Source: Cryptomeria japonica | Lineage: Eukaryota; Streptophyta; Pinopsida; Cupressales; Cupressaceae | Length of the DNA: 64,000 nt | Direction of reading: 5' to 3' | NCBI RefSeq assembly: GCF_030272615.1 | Contig: NC_081407.1 | Span: 435,026,730-435,090,729, forward strand | Shown: positions 49,251-58,676 of the stretch, piece after piece | Position numbering within the stretch: the stretch's first letter is position 1 | Layout of the letters: each line of letters opens with the position of its first letter | Program-made: the position numbers and the translations under genes | Notes under the pieces: model-generated | The model's input: the letters and a program-made list of their open reading frames with translations, nothing else | What the model was told of the DNA's origin: nothing | The model's database searches: none

Positions 49251-50527
49251 TTAAGTCACCAGTGTTGGTTTCTCTTCATTGGGTGAAGGAAAAATTTCTT
49301 CTCCAGGTGAGTCATCACCTTTCTTTTTCCAAATCTGATTCATATCTTCTCTGGTTTCCTCAACATCAACTTTCTGCTTGCCTTTCTGATCCTTGAAAGA
49401 GTTGATCGGTTTGCTATTTCTTATTCTACAAAATTTTGCTAAGTGCCCCATTTTGTTGCAGTGGTAACAAACCATACTAGATGATCTCTAGGGTCCTTCA
49501 TTTCCTCTTCTTGTTCTTCTGTAGTTCATAGCCACATGACCAAAGTTATTACAAAAGGTGCAAACAACATTTGTTACCTTTTCCATCTCGAATGGACTAA
49601 ACCGGTTGTCATAGGATCTTTGCTAATTCCAGTTTACTCGGTCCTCAAAGTTCCTTATCCAGTCACCATTAGGTTTAGGATGCATGTGTGGTACATGATT
49701 GTTCATTCCATATCTGTACTCAATATGTCTATGCCCATACATTCCACATGTGTAGCAATGACCTTCAAACTTTCTAGACACATACCTAGCATTAGTATTG
49801 TAATTTGCATTTTTATTAGGTTTGTCTCTACAGACATTTGCAGTATGACCAGGCTTATGAAAAAAAAAGAAGACAGGTTTAAAAACCTTCTTACCGGTAG
49901 TCTTATTGACTTTAGGAGCATTTTTGTTCTTTGTATCGGAGGATTCACCTTTTTTAGTTGTATGAAAACCAAGTCCAGAGATATCACCCTTCATTCTTTG
50001 TGATTGAATTTGTCTTCCAGTATGGTAGAAATTTTGATGAACTTCTCCAATTTCTTATTGGCGTCAATAAGCTTTTTGACAAGATCTTCATTATGCTTAG
50101 ACAGGTTCCCTTTCAGAGACAATGCCAACTCAAGGTATAGCTTTAGGCTCTCCTTTTCTTCTGTTTCAGTAATCAAGTCCTCATGCATAGTGTCTTTTTC
50201 CCATTTAATCCTTATAATCTCTTGATCTCTTACCTTAATAAGATCTTCAGCAGCTCTTTTGGCTTCCAGTTTCTGACTCATGTGGATAGTGAGACCTTCT
50301 AGCTCTCTCCTTAGATTCAGTTTATCACCGTTCACCTTCTCAACTTCATCTGCTAAAGCTTCAATATTGGCTTCATCTGAAGAACTATTATCAGATATTT
50401 TTAATAGTTTTTTAGATAGCTCTCTCCTTTTGACTTGAGAAGCTTTTAGTTTGCCCCTAAGGGATTCAACTTCATTTCTGCTAGCTTCTATCTCTCTAGC
50501 CATCTCTAAGTAGCTCCTGTCTCCCAT
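49251..50527 (-). pseudogene. Element I ORF1: coiled coil plus four zinc knuckles (Gag-like)
   Basis: ATG at 50525-50527 (MGDRSYLEMAREIEASRNEV) lies 49 bases after the primer site. About 179 codons of almost continuous heptads follow (NEVESLRGKLKASQ, LRRELEGLTIHMSQKLEA, EEKESLKLYLELALSLKG). A frameshift at an ATGA overlap near 49993 joins to SGLGFHTTKKGESSD and four knuckles: a degenerate one (FHKPGHTANVC), CYTCGMYGHRHIEY, CTFCNNFGHVAMNY and the intact CYHCNKMGHLAKFC (49468-49430). The end is LVT-stop at 49251, with stops at 49623 and about 49485. It lacks the UBN2-type Gag N-terminus of copia elements. It would bind element RNA and self-assemble, by analogy only. Confidence 0.8.
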
Positions 50528-50575
50528 GGTAGTTTCAAGACTCCCTTCTAAGCGGTTAGACTTCCAAGAAGTTAG

Positions 50576-50587
50576 GCTCTGATACCA
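50576..50587 (-). other. Element I primer-binding site (initiator Met tRNA)
   Basis: The minus strand reads TGGTATCAGAGC, a perfect match, two bases inside the 5' LTR. It shows that the element uses the same primer as its copia neighbours. Confidence 0.93.
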
Positions 50588-50589
50588 AT

Positions 50590-51743
50590 TGATGGACTTG
50601 AAAAGCACTGAGAGGGGGGCTGAATCAATGACACCAAATAAAACACTACTTCAAACACTAACCAGTAGATGAACTTAACCAAGCATTTAAACAAAATACA
50701 TGCTATCCAAAATGATATAACATCCACATAAAGTAAAGCATCCACCATAACACAAGTTTTTATACGTGGAAAACCCAAATAGGTAAAAACCATGGTGAGA
50801 TGGAACTCACAAGTTAACTATCTACAATAATAGATAACTAACCAGTTAAGGTCTTACAAAGTTCTCTACTATGAGAAAATATTGTTAGAGATCCCAAGCT
50901 TGATTAGAAGCTTATACCCTGTTAAAATTATTACCCTGTTAGGAGTAACCTCGCTGGAGGATTTGAGAATCCAAACTAATGGATCACCTTGTTAGAGGAT
51001 TTGTACAATGAATCTTGTTAGAGCTTACCCGGTTAGGGGAGTTGATTCTATTGTAATGATTAGAAAACAACAAGAATGGTTTGATCTGTTTTGAGTAGCA
51101 CAATACTTGCTTGATCATATCATTTTAAGTACATTCAACACTGCTCTTCATCTTAACACTTATCGTTCTTCAAAAAAATCTTTCACTCTTTATGCATATC
51201 AGTATTCGCATAATCTCCTCTTCTATATCAGTTTCAAATGATTCACTAAGATGTCTTTAAATAGACATTCAAATCTTATGTCGACCTTAGGAAATCAAAA
51301 CACAATTTCCTAGGTGCAGTGTATCTAGACAAGTAATCATAACTCATCACAAAAATGACCTCCAAGAAAACGGTGCTGGTAACTCATCACAAAAATGACT
51401 GCCAAGAAAACGTTGTTGGTAACTCATCACAAAATCAGATATCGGTTAGAACAGTCAACACTGGTTGGAACAAAACATGTGAACCGTTGTCCTGGAATCT
51501 TCCACTTGATCTCCATCTTCATCTTCATCTTCATTTTGATGTCGACTTAGTGTAGCCACAGGTTATCTCTTAAGCACATACCGGTTGACACAAAGTACCG
51601 GTTAGAGATAATCCTTAAACATACCAGTTGATAGTGTAAACCAATTGAAGTTACACCAGTAGTCAATGTAATCATATGTGTGTGAGAGTGTTTCATCAAT
51701 GACAACAAGTGATGAATACATTACAATCATCATCAAGCCAACA
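50590..51743 (-). mobile_element. Element I, right (5') LTR
   Basis: The LTR of about 1,154 bp runs from TGATGGACTTG to CAAGCCAACA and pairs with 44239-45398 to give a 7.5-kb element. Hairpins lie at 50765-50810. GAGAGGGGGGCTGAATCA lies at 50610-50627. The AACTCATCACAAAAATGAC duplication seen in the left LTR is also present (about 51340-51425), so it predates insertion. Confidence 0.92.
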
Positions 51744-51887
51744 TAGTCTAGACCAACAAAATCATCCACTGTCTTCCTAAAAATGGCTATTAAACTCTGT
51801 CATGCAAAAAGAAGCTTCAACATCAAAATCTAAAGGGCTCACATAAAATCTACATTCAGTTCTCCCCCTTAAACAATGCTCATATGA

Positions 51888-52949
51888 TTAGTTTCCAAAA
51901 GAAGAATCAACACTAGTAGAAGGTGCATGTCCATCCTCAACATTACTCTCTTCTACCTTCTTCACCCAAGTCATCTTCATCTTGTCTTTCCTCATTCAAG
52001 TCACTCTTCTTAATTAGACTAGTCCTCTCATTCTTTCCTTTGTAGAGTCTGGCAATGTGTCTTGATTTGTTGCAACTATAACATGGCAGACCTTGCTATG
52101 GTCCATTTATACTTATCCCATTATTTTCAGTACCTTTGATACTTCCATTTCTTCGTATGTTAGACTTGCACTCAATAGCCTTGTGCCCAAATTTGTTGCA
52201 TGCGTAGCATTGTCCATTGAAAGAATGAACGTTTCTACTATAATTTGTATTTCCATATTCATTCCATTACATCCTACTTTTGCATTCATTTACCTTGTTC
52301 CCAAACTTATTGCAATTGTACCACTATCCACTAAAAGATTGTGATCTGATTCGACTTTTACATTCACTAGCTCTATGTCCAAACTTATTACATAAAAAAT
52401 AATTCATGTTGAAGGTTAAATGCTTGATTTGAGAAGGAGGGGTACTTCTAACATTGTTTAGTTTTGCATCAGAATGAAACCTTTCTTATCTTAATTGTAG
52501 TCAATTAATTCATCCTTCACCTTTTCTTTACCCTTATCCCTTTTACTAGAAGTTGTAGAGCTTTCACTTTTCTCAAAGCCAAGTCCACCTTTGTCTTTAT
52601 TTTATTTCTAGGCACTCAACATTGCATCAAGAACTTCATTGACTCCTTTAATATTTAGACCTTTGTCAATATATTCTTTTGTAGCTTTTAATTCTTTCTT
52701 TAGATTAGCTACTTCCTCTTTAACTTTGGTACATTCTTTGGTTTTCTCATCAAGCTTTGTCTCAAAATCATCTATGACCTTCTTGCCTTCATCAAGTAAA
52801 CCTTTTATGTATGTAATATTTTCCTTTGCATTCTTTTGTTTATCTTTGCATTCATCTAGGTCTGCCAGAGCCAGTCTTAGTTCTCCTTCCATATCCACAA
52901 TAGCATCAACCTCCCAAACATTAGAATCCATGTTCTCTTTTTCAAACAT
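51888..52949 (-). pseudogene. Element E ORF1: coiled coil plus four zinc knuckles (Gag-like)
   Basis: The 113-codon open piece from 52949 (MFEKENMDSNVWEVDAI) is a coiled coil: VDMEGELRLALADLDECKDK, KGLLDEGKKVIDDFETKLDE, EEVANLKKELKATKEYIDKG. After a stop comes GGLGFEKSESS, then four knuckles between 52395 and 52040: YFLCNKFGHRASEC, YNCNKFGNKVNEC, CYACNKFGHKAIEC (intact) and CYSCNKSRHIARLY. The frame ends EDGHAPSTS...SFGN-stop at 51888. It is the same protein as in B, more distantly as in I. Element I lies just downstream. Confidence 0.75.
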
Positions 52950-53022
52950 AGTGTTAAAATCTTGGATCTACCTTAGTGGTTAAATTGTTTCTTCAGGAAA
53001 ATTGCTTTTCTCTCATATAAAT

Positions 53023-54735
53023 TGTTGAACACTACTAGATACTGATAGGAGGGGACTGAATCAACACACACTTAATGTTTCATCATATTAAGCCTTCACC
53101 ACAACATATATTACATCCACCATATGCATGAAAGAAAACAAAAAAATAACAAGACAACCAAATATGAACACCAAGATTTTTATGTGGAAAACCCAAACTA
53201 GGAAAAACCACAGTGAGAATCACACTCACAATATATGTATAATTATTTGCAATATTTAGGCCATAGGCCAAGGAGCTCATTTCCCCTAGGAGGACTTGCA
53301 CAAGTAAGGGGCACTACCTTAGGGTAAGATACAATGAGGACTTCCACAATTGAAGATCACTTCTTCAAGACAAGATACATAAACTTAAAAATAATGACAA
53401 AAAAAGATTGAACTACAAGAGTATTGCATCTCCTGGAATGTTGATTACAGTTCAGATATTAACACACATATAAAATAGTCTTCATTTTTGTACTCCTACA
53501 CATACGAACCTCTGAATTGTATCACATTTTCTTCACTCAATATTCACACTTCTCTGCAGTCATATCACAATAGTTATGTCCTATATATATCATTCGTAGC
53601 CTCACAAACACTTATTAAATCGACCTACAAATATATAACGTACACATGTATAATCATCAGCCTCAAAACAATCTCCAAAGAAAATCAGGAAGGAAAATAA
53701 AGTGTGTGAGGGATCAAACCATGTTGGCACACCTTCCACATATCTAAGATAACACTTATGCATCTGCACATTATCACATATACCAAAAAAAACATATGAG
53801 TCAACCACAAGAGATGAAACAACTAACTCTAGATTGATGTAACAGACACAACCACCAATTCACACCAATAACAAAACCTTCTAATGAATAATAAAACATT
53901 AGGGAACTTGAAACAACCATCCACAACACTTACATTATCAGTCAATCTGAGGAATGTAGTACATTCCTTCATATCATTTCACAATACAAAGTTGACCAGA
54001 ACACATACATACATAACTTCAACAGTAGATCACTCCAACACTAAAAAGATAAAAAAATAATTAAATATTATATCTACCAACGTTGCATAGCCATTAGACA
54101 TAGATCTGCCACAAATTGGATCAGAAAGGCTTCTCTACAATCTTATTATTATTACATTATCCAAGACACAAACCAACATGTCTTCACTTGTATAACATTT
54201 GAACATCTAAAATCTAAAGTATATGACCACACAACTAGCATACTTCAAATATATAAATATCAGATACACTTTTGTCATAGCCCAGAGCAAAAGCCAAATA
54301 GACAAATTGTTCATCGAAATAGTCACAATTCTCTAAAGCACAACTCTAGATTATGAGGATCACCAACAGAGCACTAGAAACTTTATATAACATAATCATT
54401 TTCTACCACATGCATTAGTACACATACTTCATATACCCACATGCTATCTACATCAACATGTATCAACTACACATATATTAGTTGCATGCCATAAAACAAC
54501 TTTTGAACACAAAGAACTGTTAAGTATCTCTTCCAAGCCAATCGAGTCTGACAACATCAAACTACAAGACAAAATCCTTATTTACACATCTACATGATCA
54601 CAAAGTGACATAGATACATATTACCTTTCACCAACATATAGCATAGCACTATATCAAACCATATCTGGATCAGTCAGACCACTTCCAGACCAACACGTTT
54701 AACACTGATGACAATATAATCTTGTGTTTGCAACA
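53023..54735 (-). mobile_element. Element E, right (5') LTR
   Basis: The LTR of about 1,713 bp runs from TGTTGAACACTACT to TGTTTGCAACA and pairs with 24348-26046. AGGTG (54736-54740) follows. The primer site that should lie near 53010-53021 is too decayed to read. Hairpins lie at 53183-53229 with stems TGTGG/CCACA and GTGAG/CTCAC. E without insertions is about 7.4 kb. Confidence 0.9.
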
Positions 54736-54740
54736 AGGTG

Positions 54741-55205
54741 TTCATCAATGGTGGATCTTTTGATAATTTGGTGAGTATAGAAATAGTTGACAAATTACAA
54801 CTTGTTTGTGTTCCAAAAACAAACCCCTACAAGATTCTTGGTTAAAGAAGAGTCATAGTGTTCTTCTGGATAAGTATTGTCTTTTGATTTCAAAATTGGT
54901 GCATATGAGGATGAAGTTCTCTATGATGTGATGTCGATATATGCATGTCATTTGTTGTTGGGTAGGCCATGAAAATATGACTGGAATGTTATCCATTGAG
55001 GTAGAGAGAATACTTATGAGGTTCAACATGAAAGGAAGGAGAACTAACCTAAAATCGTGGAAAGGGGAAGGAGAATTTGAAGTCGTAGCTTTGTCTCTTC
55101 TAATGAGAGCTAGATTTGATCTTCAAGATAAAAGTAAAAATCAACCAAGAAAGAAATTGAAGGAAAAATTCAAAGCAAATAAGACAAATTGTTTTGAAAG
55201 TTAAG
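54741..55205 (+). pseudogene. Element H protease
   Basis: Directly after the E insertion the plus strand reads FINGGSFDNLVSIEIVDKLQL (a Ty3/gypsy protease flap and active-site region in which the catalytic D of D-G-G-S is now N). After a shift it reads EDEVLYDVMSIYACHLLLGRP and KYDWNVIH-GRENTYEV (about 54908-55030), the usual second half of the domain. Stops break it. Protease would mature Gag-Pol. No RT follows. Confidence 0.75.
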
Positions 55206-55228
55206 TTCAATAAAAAATTGAGGGAGAG

Positions 55229-55639
55229 TTGCAACAAAATTCAACCAAAACAATGATTGGTGAACCTCATAAGGTAGATGTTGGAATTTCAGTAGATTGT
55301 AATATGGTTGAAGGGAATGGTGAATTGTGGAGATATGAGCATGATTATAAAAAATATTCCTTAGATGTGATAAGGAATTTGTTGATAAGTGACTACTTAG
55401 CTCAATATGAAAATAATGATGTGAAGTGTGATTCGAATGAAGGAGAAGATTTCAAGTCTATTAGTGATTTTTCTAAGCATTCTACTTTAGGGACTTTGCA
55501 TAGTTATATTGGTCAAGTTGAACAATGGAACCAACACCGGTCTCCTCTCCACAAGAAGCCCAGAATAGGAATTATTTGTAATGACCCAAAATTGTGTCAA
55601 ATAATTCCTAGAGAAAATATTGATGACAGGCATACTTGA
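55229..55639 (+). CDS. Element H 3' open frame of unknown function
   Basis: The 136-codon open frame lies where RT and integrase should be. It is acidic in the middle (VKCDSNEGEDFKSISDF) with HSYIGQVEQWNQHRSPLHKK near the C-terminus. I recognise no family. Because RT, RNase H and integrase are all absent, H is internally deleted or non-autonomous. The frame could be chance or a polyprotein spacer. The following 80 bases include a purine tract (CAAAGATGAGGAAG, 55707-55720) just before the LTR. Confidence 0.35.
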   Translation: MQQNSTKTMIGEPHKVDVGISVDCNMVEGNGELWRYEHDYKKYSLDVIRNLLISDYLAQYENNDVKCDSNEGEDFKSISDFSKHSTLGTLHSYIGQVEQWNQHRSPLHKKPRIGIICNDPKLCQIIPRENIDDRHT

Positions 55640-55988
55640 AAGTTTGCACTCATAAATGGATAGCAACATAGTTTGATCCTTATGAACCAAAAGGTTCAAA
55701 ACTTTTCAAAGATGAGGAAGACAATTTAATTATCAAATCTTTCCTAGTCAAGGAAGATTTTCTCACAACAAATTAGTTGTGGGGCTCCTGCTTTTCTTTT
55801 ATTTATTTTTTATTTTTTAAGTTGTTCATGTGTGTTGTTTTTAATGGTACATGTCAGTCAAACACTCCTATTTATAGGTTTGTTCTCCTTTTTGAGGAGA
55901 GTTTTTGGTTCTTTTTGGTGGTGAGGAGTACGAAGGCAAACACCATGTTTTCTTGGCTAGTAAATACTATAGAAATTGGTGGTTTTTA

Positions 55989-57804
55989 GGGGAGAAGACT
56001 CAGTAGTTGAGCACCCTAACTTTGCGCTTCTCAAAATCCTACGTGGAAATTTTAAATCATTCCCAATTTTTTATAGCAGCTTACTTGGCAAGTCTGCTTC
56101 TTATAGCTAAGGTTTCGGGGCCACATCAACATGCTTTTTGCCAAAGTGTCAGAAACAGCCCCAAAAAAAAGGTGAGACCAATGGTCATGCAAAGGGAGAC
56201 CCATAGTTGTGCAGCTGATGTGGCATCACATTATTAGTTACTTTTAACAACTATGGGTGTGTGCGGGAAAAGTGGTGTGATGAAACGGAAAATACGAATT
56301 CAAGACTAATACACACACCAATGGGACTCTTGGTGCAAGTTATGGAGTTATATTGAATAAGTCAACTTTCCAAAGGATGTTCCATTGTTTTCTATCTCAC
56401 AAGACCCCTCAAGTCAATACCTTTGCTCTCAAATCACTGAGCAAAGTGACTTAGGGATGACAATCATGAGAATGAGGGATACTTGATCAATCTAACATGA
56501 ATGCAATCCTAGATGTGAATGATTTTAAACATAACATGAATCAAACCAACATGTATATGATGATTAAGATGAAAGGATTAGTAAAAGAACTATCCTAACA
56601 TGATATGCTAGCCTATTATGATTATTTTGATAATATAAATGCTTCTAAAATGTTTATTTAGATTATTTCTATTCAAAGAGAGACTAAATGCTTGATAAAA
56701 ATGAGTATAGATTAGATGCATGAAACTTGGATGATCAAAATGGAGAAATGAGGTCTCTATTTATAGGAAAAATAGGGCAATGAAGGGTCAAGATTAGATA
56801 ATCTTAACAAGGGCCAAGATTGTAAGTTATCAATCCATGTTTACAATTCTCACTAATGAAATGGAGACAATTGTCAACATAAGATTGCTTGAGAGGAGAT
56901 GTAAGAAGCATTAAATGCTTGAGAAGACCTCATGGTTACCTTGAGAGGTAAGGGTTAAGATTAAGTTAGGGTTATCCAATGGATAAAGCTTTTACCCAAA
57001 GGGTAAACTCTTGCGCAAAGGTTAAAGGGATAACCATGGTCAAAGCAATGAATGCTTGATGAGACCCTTGGGTTAGATGAGGGTTGAGTTAGAGAGAAAG
57101 TCTCTAATCATGCAAGAGGGTTGAGTTAACCATTAATGATTTGGAAGACTTTCAAGGTTAACTTGTTGAAGACATAAAGCCTTTAATGGTTTCCAAAGAT
57201 TTTGAGGGTTTGAGAAGTGACTTCCCTTTGCTTAGGGATGTGACAATATTTAGTAGATGGGCTAGGCTAAATTATAAGTGATTAGAAGAATCTAGAAGGG
57301 GGGTTATAGAGGCAAGTGGGAGATGTAGGAGAATGCAAGTGGATGGAGGGTAATTTTAATTAAAATAAATTACTTTATTTCAACAAAATAGATGCAAGTG
57401 GGGGATTTAAATAAATTAGATTTATTTGTTTGCCATGAGCAATTTAATTAAATATAAATTTAATTAAAAGGGGAGAAAGAGAAATTAATTAAATAAAGTG
57501 ATTTATTTAATTAAAGGATATGAAAGGCTTAGGTGAATTTAATTAAATAAATTGAATAACTTATTTAATCAAATAGATGAATGTGAATAATTTTATTAAA
57601 TAGAGGAATGAGGTTTAAATGAATATTAAATATTCACTTAGGAAAGTGGTCATTTTTATATGTCAACAATGGGTAGTCATCATCAACAATAACAACTTTA
57701 AAGTCACAACTATTGATGCAATGTTGTCAAACAAAGTGTGGGTATTAAATCAACAACTACTATTACAGTCATTGGAATGCACTCGGGTACTGGGTCCTCT
57801 CCCC
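55989..57804. mobile_element. Terminal-inverted-repeat element (about 400-bp MITE) holding a solo LTR
   Basis: The left end is GGGGAGAAGACTCAGTAGTT and the reverse complement of the right end is GGGGAGAGGACCCAGTACCC; about 18 of the first 24 bases agree. TA is duplicated (55987-55988 and 57805-57806), confirmed by the empty site in the left LTR of H. Without the LTR at 56258-57668 and its 5-bp repeat it is about 400 bp and has no coding capacity. TA duplication suggests Tc1/mariner-type mobilisation, but the GGGGAGA start is not the usual Stowaway end; PIF/Harbinger (3-bp TWA) is an alternative. Confidence 0.75.
56258..57668. mobile_element. Solo LTR inside the TIR element
   Basis: The 1,411-bp segment starts TGTGTGCGGG and ends ATGTCAACA, flanked by perfect ATGGG repeats (56253-56257 and 57669-57673). 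A TATA-like TATTTATA lies near 56758. The part from 57330 to 57610 is rich in TTAATTAAAT words. The family is not assigned. No open frame of note. Confidence 0.82.
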
Positions 57805-58026
57805 TAATATCAAAGAATTCTTTGTTTGTTTTGTTGTGATTCCAGTGTAGTTTTCCTTATGTACTCTGAAGATAATCACCATGGATTCTGTCTTATATTT
57901 TGTTTTGATTAGAATGTTTAGTTGTTTGTTTTTTTAGCAGTAGAGAGTGCTATGGGGTTCTTACACAAGAGCTAGTAGCATTTTAGAGTTTTGTTTGCAA
58001 AGGAAGGAGGTCTAAGCTGCATCACA

Positions 58027-58573
58027 AGTATATGTGGGAAAAAGCAATTGGGAAAAGAAGAAATATTACCTTAAAGAATTGAACATCACTTCTAACAACT
58101 AGCAAAGCGTTCTATTTAGAGGCTAATATCTCATGGAGAGAAACGATTCTCATAGCCCCACAATTGAGGACTAACATACATTATTTTTAATGTAAAATAT
58201 GTAGATGGAAAGGCAAAGAGGCACAGTAAGAAAGAATTTGCAAAGCAGAGATAGTAAAACAAAAAAACACTTTATCTTGGAATGTAAAGGTTTTAGTGAC
58301 ATCCGGATCAAGCACAAAAATAATTTGACTTCTTTTTTTCAAGATCTATTCAGTGAAAAGATGGTTGAAAGAATGAAGAAGCTCATTATTAAATTGAATA
58401 GCGTTATCAAATTGAATAGCATTATCAAATTGAATAACAGAAAATTAACACTTTCAAAAAAAAAATGACGGGATGTGTCCCATAGAGTATCTTTGACCTT
58501 GTGAACATAAAAAAAATATATTCTATTAAATCCAAATATCATATAAATGATTTTATATGAAATAAATTTTCCC
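58027..58573. other. Upstream region of the CAD gene
   Basis: About 550 bases lie between the target duplication of H and the TATA box. An 87-codon open frame at 58205-58468 is lysine-rich with a small direct repeat (KLNSVIKLNSIIKLNN) and looks non-functional. No clear regulatory motif beyond the TATA could be supported. Confidence 0.4.
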
Positions 58574-58580
58574 TATATAA
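58574..58580 (+). promoter_or_regulatory. TATA box of the CAD gene
   Basis: TATATAA lies 97 bases upstream of the start codon, predicting transcription start near 58605 and a 5' UTR of about 70 bases. Confidence 0.65.
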
Positions 58581-58676
58581 ATCTATGTTGCTCTTACGAT
58601 GCTCTCCATAGCAAGAGGCATATCTTTGTAACCTACATATACATTTTGTGCTTCATTGCTACTTTAACAGAGATTC

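Larger units (their letters stand above)
55721..58021 (+). mobile_element. Element H, right (3') LTR, split by a TIR element
   Basis: The LTR is 55721-55988 joined to 57807-58021, about 483 bp, close to the 468 bp of the left copy. At the break the left copy reads GGTTTTTAATATCAAA; here it is split after TTTTTA and resumes TAATATCAAA. It ends TAAGCTGCA and is followed by TCACA (58022-58026). Confidence 0.75.

Noticed and set aside
50004-52950. Coiled-coil ORFs read as possible host kinesin- or myosin-like genes
   Set aside because: They start right after tRNA primer sites inside paired LTRs, carry zinc knuckles, and recur in three elements, so they belong to the retroelements.
58205-58468. 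87-codon frame upstream of CAD as a regulatory upstream gene
   Set aside because: Lysine- and asparagine-rich low-complexity sequence upstream of the TATA box; no family features.
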